Shown piece after piece: positions 22,710 to 34,016 of a DNA stretch of 64,000 nt. The notes under the pieces are model-generated. The model made no database searches and was not told the origin of the DNA. It saw only the letters and a program-made list of their open reading frames with translations. Within the stretch, counting starts at the first letter, position 1; every line of letters begins with the position of its first letter. Position numbers and translations under genes: made by a program. Source of the stretch: Leptasterias polaris (taxonomy: Eukaryota > Echinodermata > Asteroidea > Forcipulatida > Asteriidae); contig JAZGTN010000086.1 in assembly GCA_037783415.1 (NCBI GenBank), positions 186,001 to 250,000 of the forward strand. Direction: 5' to 3'.

Positions 22710-22830
22710 CCTTTGTAGAACAAAGCCTTTATAAATTCTGAACGATTCTGGTATGAAAGCTTTGTGGCATTTGTAACATTACCATTTCAGGCAACACATA
22801 GGTTTCCATGGCTATAATGTATTTATTAAA
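22710..22830 (+). repeat. Inter-unit module M (third copy)
   Basis: GTAGAACAAAGCCTTTATAA through GGCAACACATAGGTTTCCATG, then ATAATGTATTTATTAAACATG. Same order as the other copies and the same position relative to finger arrays. Confidence 0.7.
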
Positions 22831-22879
22831 CATGAATTGATTAAATAAATTGAAAACAATGTGGAAGTAGATTTGAAAA

Positions 22880-23000
22880 TTGGTTTTGATTATTGCCATA
22901 TGACTTCTGCAAAGAAGACGTGTATCTGGAGCAACCTACTCAAAATAAGGCAACTTGGAAAAACAGTTAACCCTCATTTAGAAGTGTGTGACGTTTCAGA
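22880..23000 (+). pseudogene. Dead leader exon of a zinc-finger unit
   Basis: TTTTGATTATTGCCATATGA replaces the TTATTACAG acceptor of intact units. The leader survives as TGGAGCAACCTACTCAAAAT and GTGTGTGACGTTTCAGAAAG, but no finger array follows. Beyond 23000 only one CATGTTCACACTGGCC piece is left, so this unit is a stub. Confidence 0.6.
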
Positions 23001-23269
23001 AAGCTTTTAACAAACATTATTCCGTACCATTCATCAGCGTGCATGTTCACACTGGCCAATATTCTGAGGCGATGGGCATTTTGTTTCGGCAACGGTAAAA
23101 ACAATTCAATCGCCATTAGTATTAGTATTTCCACGTTTTGCAATTTCAAACTTTATTTTCCTAAAAAAAATAAAAACCTAAGGAGACACAAACTACATAT
23201 AGCACCAGATACTTCATTTGCAGTAACTGAGGACGCTGGAGAAGGAGAATTACTGTAGTGGAGTTTGGA

Positions 23270-24160
23270 TTATTGGAAGGGTTCGTGTTGCTTCTAAGTT
23301 CTATAACTGAACTTAATTGAGATAGCAATCAGGGTTTGCCCTCAACTGTTTTCAGTGACTAGCCAGCAGGATCAGTTAGCTTATCATTTCACTAGTCCAC
23401 CAGCCTGGGCAATGTTCCATCATTTTGCCAACCAGCGGTGTAAGTGCGCACGCGTGATGTACAATTTAAATATTTCATGGGAAGGGTCCATTTCATAGAT
23501 TCTGTGCTTTCGTACGATTGTCTATTTCATAGCGCATGCCGACGTAACCTTCCGGTGGTTGATTCATTCTGTGTTAGACTATCAGGCGCAGAGCGCGTTC
23601 TCAAAGGACGCACAAGTTATAGACCTTTCTTTTGCAACGTCACAGCCCGAGTTTTTGCCAACCCAGGTTGGAAAAGTATGGAAAGCCATAACTGCAAATC
23701 AAAAACAGATTGCCACGTTTGTAGCAGTGTTACACAAGTATTCAAAAATAGTGTTGAATTTGTTGGAAACAAATCAACCAATCATGGAAGGTATTTCCGT
23801 TCATGAATCTTTACAGAAAATGTTGAATTTCTTTGGTCACAACATTTTTTAACACGATTGAATGTTTTGCTAACATTTGGCCGTCCATGCCAACCGGCGC
23901 ACTTTCTTTATCAACTAACAAAAGAAAGGTACGTCTATAGAGCAACTGGCCCCCTCTCATTCTATTTCCACCTTGTGATTAGTTTGAAATGGATTGCGAA
24001 ATACGTGAATTTCTACACGCGCATACTGAGCGCCCGACAAGCGCCTCGCTAAAGGCGATCGAAAGTTTTTAACAAGCGCACCATGTGCATAGCAGCCACT
24101 TTTGGTATAATAAATAAGCCAATTATCAGCGTTGATTTTTAACGGTGTTTTCCTTCCAGG
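23270..24160. other. Unassigned stretch with short open frames
   Basis: Contains modest ORFs (23444-23806 and 23559-23852 plus) with less biased composition than the surroundings, but I recognise no domain. It may be a fragment of an unknown element; no partner copy was found in the window. Confidence 0.4.
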
Positions 24161-24161
24161 G

Positions 24162-24366
24162 CCCAATTTCACAGAGCTGCTTAAGCACAGAAAGTAGTTA
24201 AGCACAACAAAATTATGCTTACCAGAATAAGGTTACCAGCCAAACTAGTATGTCACTCATGTGTACAATTTGTGACTGGTATCCTGCTCATTTCTGCTAA
24301 GCATAAAATGGTTAAGCAATAATTATTCTCTGCTTAAGCAGCTCTATGCAATAATTTGGGCCCAGG
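24162..24366. mobile_element. ~205-bp palindromic MITE
   Basis: Ends GGGCCCAATTTCACAGAGCT and the inverted AGCTCTATGCAATAATTTGGGCCC, each followed inward by GCTTAAGCA. A CAG or CCAG duplication flanks it. Degenerate relatives lie in the zinc-finger leader blocks at about 10180-10380, 28860-29010 and 29450-29595, so the family was present before those blocks duplicated. Confidence 0.85.
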
Positions 24367-24846
24367 GGTTAGAGACTTTCGCGGAGTTAGCGGGCGTTAC
24401 TAAGCGCTGCCCATTATCTCCATAATAGTCGCTATCAATGGCGCTGCCCTTGGAGGCTCACCTTGGGGCTAGTACTAGAAAGCTACACATTAGCCACAGG
24501 TTGGACTCCTCCGTTGTACAGCGCGACAGGGTATAAACAAGTTTTAGTGGAGGAAGGGTTAGGGCAGTCCCCAAAGGTCACGGCATTGCGAAAAAAATTG
24601 TAACAATTTGTTTTCATATTTTTACTTAATGAAGGAAGTTGAAGCTTCGTTCACATATTCCTTGTGTCCGTAACTACTAGCCTGCATGCTGGGTGCAGAA
24701 TTGTAAATTTTATGGATGAAATTATTTGTGAAGATTAAAATGCAAATTGACGCCTAGAATGCATACAACCACGATATATAGAGGGCGCAGTCTAACTTAG
24801 AGGTCATGCGCTCATGACCTTACATGGTCAATTTGATTTGATGATC

Positions 24847-24975
24847 ACAACGCCAGCCAGTGCAGTGGGTGTGCTGAAATGCGACTTATTTTCGGAAATA
24901 CCATCCATGGATGTATGTTACTTGGGAACTCATCGAAAGTGTATTTAAGGACACCAAGAATATATGAACGGAATT
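24847..24975 (+). repeat. Dispersed repeat family C, copy 1 of 2
   Basis: Blocks GACTTATTTTCGGAAATA, CATGGATGTATGT, GAACTCATCGAAAGTGTA and TTAAGGACACCAAGAATA recur inverted at 62695-62840. Just upstream are ATATATAGAGGGCGCA and a short palindrome GGTCATGCGCTCATGACC. Its nature is unknown. Confidence 0.7.
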
Positions 24976-25469
24976 TCAGCTTCTGAAATTAGGTAAAATA
25001 TAAACAAATTTAGTTAAAATTTTGTTCGCATTGACTTGAGCTGAGTTGACATTTTATTTTGTTAGGCTTGTACTTGTAGGGCCTATGTTTTAAACTTTTA
25101 ATTATAATAATATATACTGTACGTAGGGCCTATGTAGAGAGAGGCGCTTTATCCCATTGCATTTATCTTATTTAAATATTGACTGCAAACCAAATGTCGT
25201 AAAATAAGAATTGGAAATGACAAAATAAAACACATTTAACTTTAAACACAGTTCTGTAGTGTTAAAGTTTTTGTTAAAGAAACAATACAGCAGGGCGGAA
25301 CGGCAGATGCCATGATTAAAAAAATGTGTTAGGCCTACTTTTTACTAGTGACGTGACTAAACTTGACGCCGTTTGTGTGTGTTTGTGTCGACCATGTGTG
25401 GAAACTGGTGCAAACAACACACAGCCATCACAGTGCAATGCAGGCTGTGTTTTACAGGTAGCCTACTAC

Positions 25470-26413
25470 TAGCCCACCTTGACCTTGTTGGGCTGTAATG
25501 GCTCTCTTTTCACATCGGTCTCATAACACTCACCATTACAGCCCACCATCCATACATGTCTTAAACGCGAAGTTTTAAAGTACGAGCAAGTCGTACCTCT
25601 TTCATCGCAAATTTCTCCCGTTTATAAACATCCCATACTACTCCAACCTACCTTACTTTGTTCCTTACATCTGAGGAATTTCTATGATACATTCCATGGC
25701 TCACCAAACATGCCAAATGATGGCTTTATTTAATATGATTTTTTGAAAATGGCAAAAAAAAACGGTGTACAAAAATCGCATTGAAGTTCGTCGTGCCTGG
25801 GGGCCGCCATCTTACTTATGATTCGCTGCCTGTTAATCATGAGAAAGTCAGGGCGCCCGGCTGGTCTGCCAAGTCATAAATATGTACGAGGTGACGTCGC
25901 GCGGTACTGTAGCTAGCTTGAGACTTGCCCATCTAATGAATACGTACCGTGACGCTGCATGTAGCTTCACAAGTTGCGACATAAGTTAGCCCGCGACGTC
26001 ATCTTATGGCATGCATATTAATGACTTGGTAGATCAGCCGGGCGCCCTGACTTTCTCACGATTAACAGGCAGCGAATCATAAGTAAGATGGCGGCCCCCA
26101 GGCACGACAAACTTCAATGCGATTTTTGTACACCGTTTTTTTTTGCCATTTTCAAAAAATCATATTTAAATAAAGCCATCATTTGGTGAGCCATGGAATG
26201 TATCATAAAAATTCCTCAGATGTAAGGAACAAAGTAAGGTAGGTTGGAGTAGTATGGGATGTTTATAAACGGGAGAAATTTGCGATCAAAGAGGTACGAC
26301 TTGCTCGTACTTCAAAACTTCGCGTTTAAGACATGTATGGATGGTGGGCTGTATGGTGAGTGTTATGAGACCGATGTTAAAAGAGAGCCATTACAGCCCA
26401 ACAAGGTGGGCTA
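25470..26413. mobile_element. 0.94 kb near-palindromic element (TA-flanked)
   Basis: Left arm 25472-25890 and right arm 26010-26411 are inverted copies at high identity. Each contains TGTTGGGCTGTAATGGCTCT at the end, then GTCTCATAACACTCACC, AACGCGAAGTTTTAAAGTAC, and finally GATTCGCTGCCTGTTAATCA and GGGCGCCCGGCTG near the centre. The ends GCCCACCTTG / CAAGGTGGGC are flanked by TA on both sides, as for Tc1/mariner-type integration. The ~120-bp centre (GTGACGTCGCGCGG..CCGCGACGTCAT) is partly palindromic too. There is no coding sequence. Confidence 0.9.
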
Positions 26414-26789
26414 AGGTACTACCAGTACCAGACATGCCATTTCCCTGCCCCTGGTAATATATGCATCAAGCACAAGCAGTGGCTATGGTGACTGATACTG
26501 TAAGTTGTAACGTTGACAGAATACGTGTACCAGCATTAATATTGCCATTGGTGTCGTGCATCCCAGTGTTATTATGCGTATTGAACATACGAATCGAATA
26601 TACACGCGCTGTACTATGTACACAATAATCACGAACACTATTAATTGCAGCACCATACGACAGTGTACTTATTTCTTGTGCTAGACATTAATGTTCATCC
26701 ATGTACATGTATGTCATGTATGTGTGCACTCCGGGAATGACAATCGGATCATCGGATTTGTTTTTAATATTTAAAAAAGGTATTGTTTG

Positions 26790-26975
26790 TGAAAATACGT
26801 GACTCACAAGTCCCGAGTCCTCGGGGACAAGTCCGAGTCATGATAGTCGAGTCCAAGTCAGAGTCCGAGTCTTTTGCAGACGTAACTCGAGTCAAGTCCG
26901 AGTCACCGAAATTGTGACTCCAGACGAACTCGAGTCCGAGTCCTGGACTCGAGTCATACAACACTGCTAGGTTAG
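26790..26975. repeat. GAGTC-rich repeat element
   Basis: Repeats of CGAGTCCGAGTC, AAGTCCGAGTCA and GTCGAGTCC. It begins GTGACTCACAAGTCC and ends CTCGAGTCATACAACACTGC. Such GACTCGGACTC-rich elements ending in CAGTGTTG are widespread in animals; I regard it as a short non-autonomous element. The minus-strand ORF at 26764-26964 is an artefact. Confidence 0.7.
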
Positions 26976-26992
26976 TACGACTACGACTGATG

Positions 26993-27872
26993 ATGTCAAA
27001 ATTTCAAAAAAGGAGTACAGCGCCCCAGTTACTGGGTCTACATCATGACCATTTTTTGGATGTTAATGTACCAACTTATTTCTTACATCTAGCATAGCTA
27101 GCTAGGTACTAGCCCCATTAATATAATAGTGCCAATACTCTGGACTTCCTCCGATCCTTGGCCCTACGCCCATGTACCTCCAGGAGGTAAGATAATTTTT
27201 CAAATAAGAACTCACGTTTTTATGCCAAGATTTTTTTCCCATATGTCACTTATTGTAGCTCATTTGTGGACAGCAAATTAAAATTAAAATGTACGTCCTT
27301 GTTTTGGTGTAATTTATGAAAAAATCTGAGGCGTTACTGACACGAGTTGACTGCCCGGGTTCCATGATGTTTGCTAATGCGCATGCAGGCGGCGTTCACG
27401 TATTGCGCAGAGCCTTCCGCCTGGATTCCAGCGCACACTGCGCTCTCTTTAGGCTCCACGCACACCGCATTAGCAAACATCATGGATGCCGGGCAGTCAA
27501 ATCGTGTTAGTCTCGCTCAGATTTTTTTCATAAATTACACCAAAACGAGGGTGCACATTTTGGTTTTAATGTGCTGTCCACAAATGAGCTACAATAAGTG
27601 ACAACTGGGGAACAAATCTCGGCGTAAAAACATGAGTTTCTATTTGAAAATTTTTCTCACCTCATGGAGGTACATGTACATGTACATGGGCGTAGAGCCA
27701 AGAATCGGAGGAAGTCCAGAGTATTGGCACTATTAATGGGGCTAGCTAGGTACCAATCCTTTATTTGCCTTAATTCATGTACATATCAATTACTTGAATT
27801 GAAGTAAAGTAATAAAGTACATGTTGACCCAGAAACTGGGGCGCTGTACTTGTTTTTTCGAAATTTTGACAT
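26993..27872. mobile_element. 0.88 kb near-palindromic element
   Basis: Arms 26993-27420 and 27440-27872 are inverted copies. Outer ends share ATGTCAAAATTTC, AGTACAGCGCCCCAGT and CTGGGTC. Inner parts share TAATTTATGAAAAAATCTGA, GACTGCCCGG and CATGATGTTTGCTAATGCG. The centre is a GC-rich ~60-bp loop. The right arm has gained ACATGTACATGTACATG. It contains no ORF of note, and no target duplication was identified with confidence. Confidence 0.9.
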
Positions 27873-27894
27873 GCGGTTGTTAGCGCCCCAGGGA

Positions 27895-28578
27895 ACAATA
27901 CTCAATGTTCAATCATCATGATCCAACTCTCGCTTGTATCGACGGGTGCCCAACCTTAACCGCGTAGTCGTTACAGTTGAAGCAGGTCAGCCCATCTAAA
28001 ATTGGATGCGTGCCCTTTCTCAACCACGTAGTTGTCACGGTCGGGTATTAATCCATTCAAAAATTTGTCCTGTTGAAACATTAAGGTTATAAAGTCTTAC
28101 TTAAAATACTCCAGATGCACACAGATGGTCAACAAACACTAGATCTGACGTTCATGCATGGACTGTCTTCACATGAGATCATTTCGTTGTTGCACGATGG
28201 AGTTACATGTAAATTGTACTATCGAATGCACCAACACAGCAAACTACTATCCCATTAATAATTAGAAAGTGGTAATGAACGGCAATAATGTCCTTATCAA
28301 TGACTTCGGTCAAATCCAGTCATATTAGATGTCTTATCCTCTATTAGAACCACCCCCTTTGAGATAGTGAAGCCATCCATGGGAATTGATTTTACTACAT
28401 GTAAGTAACAGGTCACCATGACTCTTTGAAGTTTTATGGCGGCAGTCCCCATTGTCTGGAGCCCCTAAATGGGACAGGTAAAACAAAAATTGAAAAGGTA
28501 ATCAAATACAAAAACTTTTTTCTCCACTCGAAATATTAATTTGTTACCTCGAAATATTATTTTGTTCCCTCAAACAAC
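27895..28578. other. Unassigned spacer with a weak ~75-bp direct repeat
   Basis: GCCCAACCTTAACCGCGTAGTCGTTACAGT is echoed about 75 bp later by CCCTTTCTCAACCACGTAGTTGTCACGGT (27950 and 28012). Otherwise there is no recognised feature. Confidence 0.5.
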
Positions 28579-29760
28579 TTATTTCGTTCCCTCGAAATGT
28601 AATTTCAAAGACCATAAGCATGTCCACACTGGAGAAATACAATGTATCATTTGTACTGTTGTGGTAAAGCATTTCTTACCGACATAATGACGTTTTTCTG
28701 TTTTCTTCTTTATCTGCAGAAAGAAGCAATGTAATACTGTGAGTTCTAGACCTTTGAGTTCTAGAACCACCCTGAACTGTTTACACTGATGTGATCTACT
28801 GTACGTAAGTTTAACCAAGTCTTTCTTAATGGAAGCTAACGTTTAGAACACCAAGGCAGGTCCCAATTTCATACAGCTGCTTAAGCACAAAAAGTAGGTA
28901 AGCACAACAAATTGATGCTTATCAGATTAATTAAGGTTATCAGCCAAAGTACAATCTGTGAACGATATAAGAATTTGTTCTACTTTTAAAAGCAGCTCAT
29001 GAAAATTGGCACTGTCTTGAACCAAGACTTTGCAAACACATGTATGCAAACTCATAAGCCTACTTTGTAAGGTGCACCATGTCACTTAAACATTACAGAA
29101 GCTGAATTCTTCAATGGAATTTTGTGCTGAAGAGTCCAAGTACACATGTAGCAGTTGTACTTGGTTCAACACTTTTGGGAAAATCTTGCCAAACAGAAAT
29201 TCAAAGGTCATCAGCATGTCCACATTGGAGAAATACAATGTATCATTTGTACTTTTGTTGTAAAACCTTTCTTACTGTCATAATGATGTTTTTTCTGTTT
29301 TCTTCTTTATCTGCAGAAAGAAGCAATGTAACACTGTGACCTTTGAGTTCTAGAACCAATGTGAACTTTTTACACTGATGTGATCCACATGTAAGTTTAA
29401 CCAAGTCTTTCTTAATGGAAGCTAACGTTTAGAACACCAGGGCAGGTCCCAATTTCATACAGCTGCTTAAGCACAAAAGGTAGCTAAGCACAACAAAATT
29501 ATGCTTATCAGATTAAGGTTACCAGCCAAAGTACAATCTGTGATTGATATGAGCATTTTTTCTACTTTTAAAAGCAGCTCACTAGAATTGGCACTGTCTT
29601 GAACCAAGACTTGGCAAATATGCAATTACTCATAAGCCTAGTTTATAAGGTGCACCATGTCACTAACATGAAAGGAGCTCAATTCTTCAATGTTTAACAC
29701 TTTTGGGAAAATCTTGCCAAACAGAATTTCAAAGATCATCAGCAATACAATGCATTATTT
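28579..29760 (+). repeat. Duplicated leader block upstream of ZNF2 (two tandem copies)
   Basis: Two ~600-bp copies (28600-29190, 29190-29760) of the block seen once at 9835-10560. Each has a decayed finger (GTCCACACTGGAGAAATACA or GTCCACATTGGAGAAATACA), the acceptor CTTCTTTATCTGCAG, a candidate small exon (28720-28804; 29317-29390), the donor GTAAGTTTAACCAAG, and a degenerate copy of the GGGCCCAATTTC MITE. The extra copy is private to this unit. Confidence 0.7.
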
Positions 29761-30839
29761 TTTTAAAAGGTGACTTTTGTGGTAAAGCCCTTCTTTCCGA
29801 CATACCTTTCACTTGCTGTGGTAAAATCTTTTTAAGAAATGGCAACTGATCAAGGCATCAAGGACTGTTCACACAACAGAAAAACCGTTTGTATGCTACT
29901 TTTGCGGAAAGGCACTCGGTGATAGATTCAGTTTGAGTCAATATCAGGAAATACATACAGACGGAAACCCAGTTGTTTGTGGAAAAGGATTTACTCGCAC
30001 TGACATTAAAGACCATGAAAAGCTCCACACTGGACAAGAGTGGTTTATTAAACTTGCAAAAAAGCTCTGTAAGCATCCAAATAACAGCGACTCGGACCAC
30101 TTTAGGCTGAACTACATAAAGTCAGTTCCTAATTATTTGTTTTGGCTGTAGTGGCTGTGATAAGATTGAAAAAAAAAAAGCCCTAGCGAACTTTAGTTTG
30201 AAGTATACACTGCGTCAGCATTTACTGATCAAAATGTTTATGATTTTTGTGGAATAAGCCTACTCACATAAACCCCCCCTCGCAGACTATCATAGACACC
30301 ACAATGGGAAGCATTCTACGAAAAAAGAACAACATGCAGCCTAAAAATATACCAGCAGGTCCACACAGGAGAGAAACTATTTGGTTGTGACATTTGTTGA
30401 AAAAGCAAAATAAAGGCAGTCAGGGGTAATCACCAGAAAGTCCTCACTCAAAAGAAACAACGTCTGTTGAAAGCTTTATGGGAAATCCTTTGAATTTGAT
30501 GGAAGTTTCAACATCATTTATCAGCAAATCCAAACTGGACTAAGCAGAGACTATTTATTTTGTGAGCTTTATGGAAAAACCTTTTCACACAAACATACAC
30601 CCGACAGACCATCGGTGTATTACCCACACTTCAGAAAAACTAATTAGTTGCAAAACTTGCGGAAAACTTATCAATCAAGTGAATGCACATTGGTGTGAGG
30701 TTTGCCTGATGATGCGTTCAGTGATAATGTTCAGTGATAATTCAATCAGAATGAACAGATCCACACTAGGGATGACACATTTGTGGAGGAAAGAAATACT
30801 GCAGAAGAGGCCGTCCAAATTAGTATGAGCTAGTCTACC
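29761..30839 (+). pseudogene. Decayed C2H2 array upstream of ZNF2
   Basis: Paralogous to 10561-11544. Finger remnants include GGTGACTTTTGTGGTAAAGC, GTCCACACAGGAGAGAAACT and TGTGACATTTGTTGAAAAAG. The ORF 30562-30828 still encodes ISCKTCGKLINQVN but lacks a complete finger. Scattered stops and frameshifts make it non-coding. Confidence 0.7.
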
Positions 30840-30960
30840 TTTGTAGAACAAAGCCTCTATAAATTATGATGATTCTTGAATGAAAGTTTTAGTGGCATTT
30901 GATAGATTATCATTTCCGGGCTACGCACGGGTGCACAAGAGTAGCAATCTGTTGAATGTA
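30840..30960 (+). repeat. Inter-unit module M (copy before ZNF2)
   Basis: TTGTAGAACAAAGCCTCTAT through ATTATCATTTCCGGGCTACG, CACGGGTGCACAAGAGTAGCAA. It is closest to the copy before ZNF1 (GGTGCCCAAGAGTAGCAATT). Confidence 0.7.
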
Positions 30961-30996
30961 CTTATCATTGTTATAACAAGTAGCTTTAAAGTTTTG

Positions 30997-31567
30997 TTTT
31001 GATTATTACAGATCAAAATATGAATTCTGCAAAGATCACGCATGTGGAGCAACGTACTCAGGAAAAGGCGAGTTTGAAATAGCATACAAAAATCCGGACT
31101 TACAAGTTATAAGATGGATTTGTGTGTGACTTTGTAATACAATTTAATAACATAAACACAGAGCACTAAAGACTTCACACTGAAAAAAACATTGGATAGC
31201 GAAATTTACCGGAAAGGTCCTCAAAAATTACGAGCAATTAAAAAAAAATATCAATGTGTGCACGCTTGAAAGAAACCATTTGTTTGTAACATTTGAAAAC
31301 AAAAAAAATTAACGAAATCATAACCTGAACAACCAAATGTTGCCCACAGTCCACACTCGACAGAAGCTAATGTTTGTTGTTTGTGGAGTTCACTTTTTGT
31401 TGCGAAAAACTAACCTTGACCACCCATTAGATACTCCACACTGCGAGAAAGCATTTGTTTGTGATCTTTGTGGAAAAAGAATCACACATTAAATGTTCCG
31501 ATAGAACATCAGCATACCCACACAATTTGCATGTACATGTTAAAATTGTCTATTGACCAGTACCAAC
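30997..31567 (+). pseudogene. Splice acceptor, disrupted leader and decayed fingers before ZNF2 start
   Basis: The acceptor TTTTGATTATTACAG ends at 31011. The leader that follows (GTGGAGCAACGTACTCAGGA) is homologous to ZNF1 but hits TAG at GAAATAGC. Decayed finger pieces continue (TTTGTTTGTGATCTTTGTGG, CTTGACCACCCATTAGATAC) up to the ATG at 31568. If the acceptor is still used, this would be 5' UTR or a non-productive leader. Confidence 0.6.
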
Positions 31568-33283
31568 ATGAATTCTGAAAAAAAAGCATTTGAAATTGTC
31601 AGTGATGTGAATCACCAAAGACCCCAAACTGAAACAAAACCATTTGTCTGTGATATTTGTGGAAAAGTGTTTTCAACAAATCTTTGCCTAACCACCCATC
31701 AATGTGTCCTTGCTAGAGAGAAATCATGTGTGAATGACATTTGTGGAAAAGTATTTTCTTCAAAAGGCAGCAGTAATACACATCAGAGAGTCAAAACTGA
31801 AGACAAACAATTTACTTGTGACATTTGTGGAACAGCTTTCTCAAAAAAAAATACACTGACAAAGCATCGGCTAGTCCACACCAGAAACAAATCATTTGTT
31901 TGTGACATTTGTGAAAAAGCCTTCTCACATAAGCAAAGCCTGACCATCCATCTGCATGTCCACACTTTAGAGAAACCATTTGTTTGTGACATTTGTGGAA
32001 AAGCATTTTCGTATAAAAACGACATGACTGTCCATCGACGCGTGCACACTGGAGAGAAACCATTTGTTTGTAATATTTGTGGGAGAGCCTTCTCAAAAAA
32101 ATCTACACTGACAATGCATCAGCTAGTCCAGACTGGAGAGAAACATTTTAGTTGTGACATTTTTGAAGAAGTCTTCTCACATAAATCTGCACTGATAAAG
32201 CATCCATACCACACTAGAGACAAACCATTTGTTTGTGACGTTTGTGAAAAGGCCTTTTCACATAAACGAAGCCTGACAGACCATCAGCGTGTCCACACTG
32301 GAGAGAAGCCATTTGTTTGTGACTTTTGTGGAAAAGCCTTTCCACGAAAAAAAAGCCTAGCCTTCCATCTGCATGTCCACACTGGAGAAAAACCATTTGT
32401 TTGTGACTATTGTGGAAAAGCCTTCCCACGTAAAAGCGACCTGACTGCCCATCTACCTGTCCACACTGGAGAGAAACCATTTGTTTGTGACATTTGTGGA
32501 AAAGCCTTGTCAACAAAAACTTCATTGACATCGCATCAGCGTGTCCACACTGGAGAGAGACCATTTGTCTGTGACATTTGTGGAAAAGCTTTTTCTCATA
32601 AAGGGAGTTTAAATTGTCACCACAGACTCCACACCGGAGAAAAATCATTTGTTTGTGACATTTGTGGAAAAGCCTACTCACGAAAATCTCAGCTCATAAC
32701 GCATCAGGTGTTCCACACTGGAGAGAAGCCATTTGTTTGTGACATTTGTGAAAAACCCTTTTCAGAAAAACATAACCTGACTGTCCATCTGCGTGTCCAC
32801 ACCGGAGAGAAACCATTTGTTTGTGACATTTGCGGAAAAGCCTACTCACATAGAAACAACCTGACTGTCCATCTGCGTGTCCACACTGGAGTGAAACCAT
32901 TTGTTTGTGACATTTGTGAAAAAGCCTTCTCACAAAAACGTCACCTGACAAACCATCAGCGTATCCACACTGGAGAAAAACCATTTGCTTGTGACATTTG
33001 TGGAAAGGCCTTCTCAACAAAAACTTCACTTGCATCGCATCAGCGTGTCCACACAGGAGAGAAACCATTTGTTTGTGACATTTGTGGAAAAGCATTTTCT
33101 CACAAAGGGGGTTTAAATTGTCACCACAGAGTACACACCGGAGAAAAACCATTTGTTTGTGACATCTGTGGAAGAGCATTTTGTCAAAGTGGGAGTCTAC
33201 TTTGTCATCAGCTAGTCCACACTGAAGAGAAACATTTGTTTGTGCCATTTGTTGAGAAGCTGCCTCCTGAAAAAAATTCCTGA
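31568..33283 (+). CDS. ZNF2: poly-C2H2 zinc-finger protein (19 fingers)
   Basis: Predicted nuclear sequence-specific DNA-binding protein of 571 aa. I chose the ATG at 31568 because MNSEK and the following EIV.DVNHQRPQTETKPF are shared with ZNF1 and the same ATG context (ACCAACATGAATTCTG) recurs in ZNF3. Nineteen 28-residue units follow. Units 1 and 2 are degenerate (QCVLAREK, CVNDICGK), unit 6 lost its last His (VQTGEK) and unit 7 lost a Cys and one residue (CDIFEE). Units 8-19 are canonical with HTGEKPF linkers. Units 11-12 and 17-18 (STKTSL / SHKGxLNCHH) are near copies, a second six-finger duplication. It ends in a private tail FVEKLPPEKNS. No effector domain is present. This is the best-preserved unit of the array, but expression is unproven. 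Confidence 0.88.
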   Translation: MNSEKKAFEIVSDVNHQRPQTETKPFVCDICGKVFSTNLCLTTHQCVLAREKSCVNDICGKVFSSKGSSNTHQRVKTEDKQFTCDICGTAFSKKNTLTKHRLVHTRNKSFVCDICEKAFSHKQSLTIHLHVHTLEKPFVCDICGKAFSYKNDMTVHRRVHTGEKPFVCNICGRAFSKKSTLTMHQLVQTGEKHFSCDIFEEVFSHKSALIKHPYHTRDKPFVCDVCEKAFSHKRSLTDHQRVHTGEKPFVCDFCGKAFPRKKSLAFHLHVHTGEKPFVCDYCGKAFPRKSDLTAHLPVHTGEKPFVCDICGKALSTKTSLTSHQRVHTGERPFVCDICGKAFSHKGSLNCHHRLHTGEKSFVCDICGKAYSRKSQLITHQVFHTGEKPFVCDICEKPFSEKHNLTVHLRVHTGEKPFVCDICGKAYSHRNNLTVHLRVHTGVKPFVCDICEKAFSQKRHLTNHQRIHTGEKPFACDICGKAFSTKTSLASHQRVHTGEKPFVCDICGKAFSHKGGLNCHHRVHTGEKPFVCDICGRAFCQSGSLLCHQLVHTEEKHLFVPFVEKLPPEKNS

Positions 33284-33400
33284 TTGCCCATCACTGTGCC
33301 ACACGGAGAGAAACCATTTACAGATTAAGAGTCCTGTTGTATTTGCTGTACAAGAGGTCTTCTTAAAAATAATGAGCGTGTCCACCTTTTTAGCAAAGCC
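33284..33400 (+). other. 3' flank of ZNF2 and truncated module M
   Basis: CACTGTGCCACACGGAGAGA and GCGTGTCCACCTTTTTAGCA are finger-derived and match 14620-14740 after ZNF1. Module M starts (AGCAAAGCCTTAA) but is cut after the TTAA by the element at 33405, which evidently used that TTAA as its target. Confidence 0.65.
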
Positions 33401-33814
33401 TTAAAGGGACACGTTGCCTTGGATCAGGCCAGTTGGTCTATGGAAAGGGTTTGTAACCATTTGTTATATAATGCGTATGGTTAGAAAGATGTTTTAAAAG
33501 TAGAATACAATGGTCCACACAAGTATGCCTCGAAATTGCGTGGTTTTCCTTATACCTTGCGAACTAACACGGTCCGCCATTTTGTGGAGTCAAAAATTTG
33601 ACTCTACAAAAGTCAAGAATTTGACTACAAAGTGGCGTGCCATGTTAGTTCATGATGTTAAAAGGAAAACCACGCATCTTCGAGGCATATTTATGCTCAG
33701 ATCATTATATTCTACTTTTAAAACATCATTTTAACCATATGCATTTCAAAACAAACGGTTTCAAACGCTTCTCACGGACCAACTCGCCCGATCCAAGGCA
33801 ACTTATCCCTTTAA
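33401..33814. mobile_element. 406-bp TTAA-flanked MITE (piggyBac-type)
   Basis: TTAA occurs at 33401-33404 and 33811-33814. The inverted ends read AGGGACACGTTGCCTTGGAT on the left and AGGGATAAGTTGCCTTGGAT on the right. The body is palindromic: AAAGATGTTTTAAAAGTAG is complemented by CTACTTTTAAAACATCATTTT, and GTCAAAAATTTGACTC is central. There is no coding sequence. It could be mobilised only by a transposase recognising these ends, and they differ from those of the piggyBac copy at 17934. Confidence 0.88.
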
Positions 33815-34016
33815 AGATAGTATATACTTTTTGTAATTGCCAAAGACCAGTATCCTCACTTGGTGTATCCCACCATAACATAACAAACCTGTACAAATTT
33901 GGGCTCAATTGGTCATCGAAGTTGCAAGAAAATAATGAAAGAAATGAAAAAACATGTTGCATAGAATTGTGTGCTTTCAAATGCCTGAGAAAGACCTGAA
34001 GCCTTTTTCAGATTTA
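33815..34016. mobile_element. Fragment of MITE family D (abutting the previous element)
   Basis: Starts AGATAGTATATACTTTTTGT after the shared TTAA and continues with CAAAGACCAGTATCCTCACT, as in the complete copy at 43250-43590. No right terminus was found, so it is truncated. Confidence 0.7.

Noticed and set aside
31553..31567. Upstream extension of ZNF2 to 31553
   Set aside because: It would need a TTG start; the conserved ACCAACATGAATTCTG context supports the ATG at 31568.
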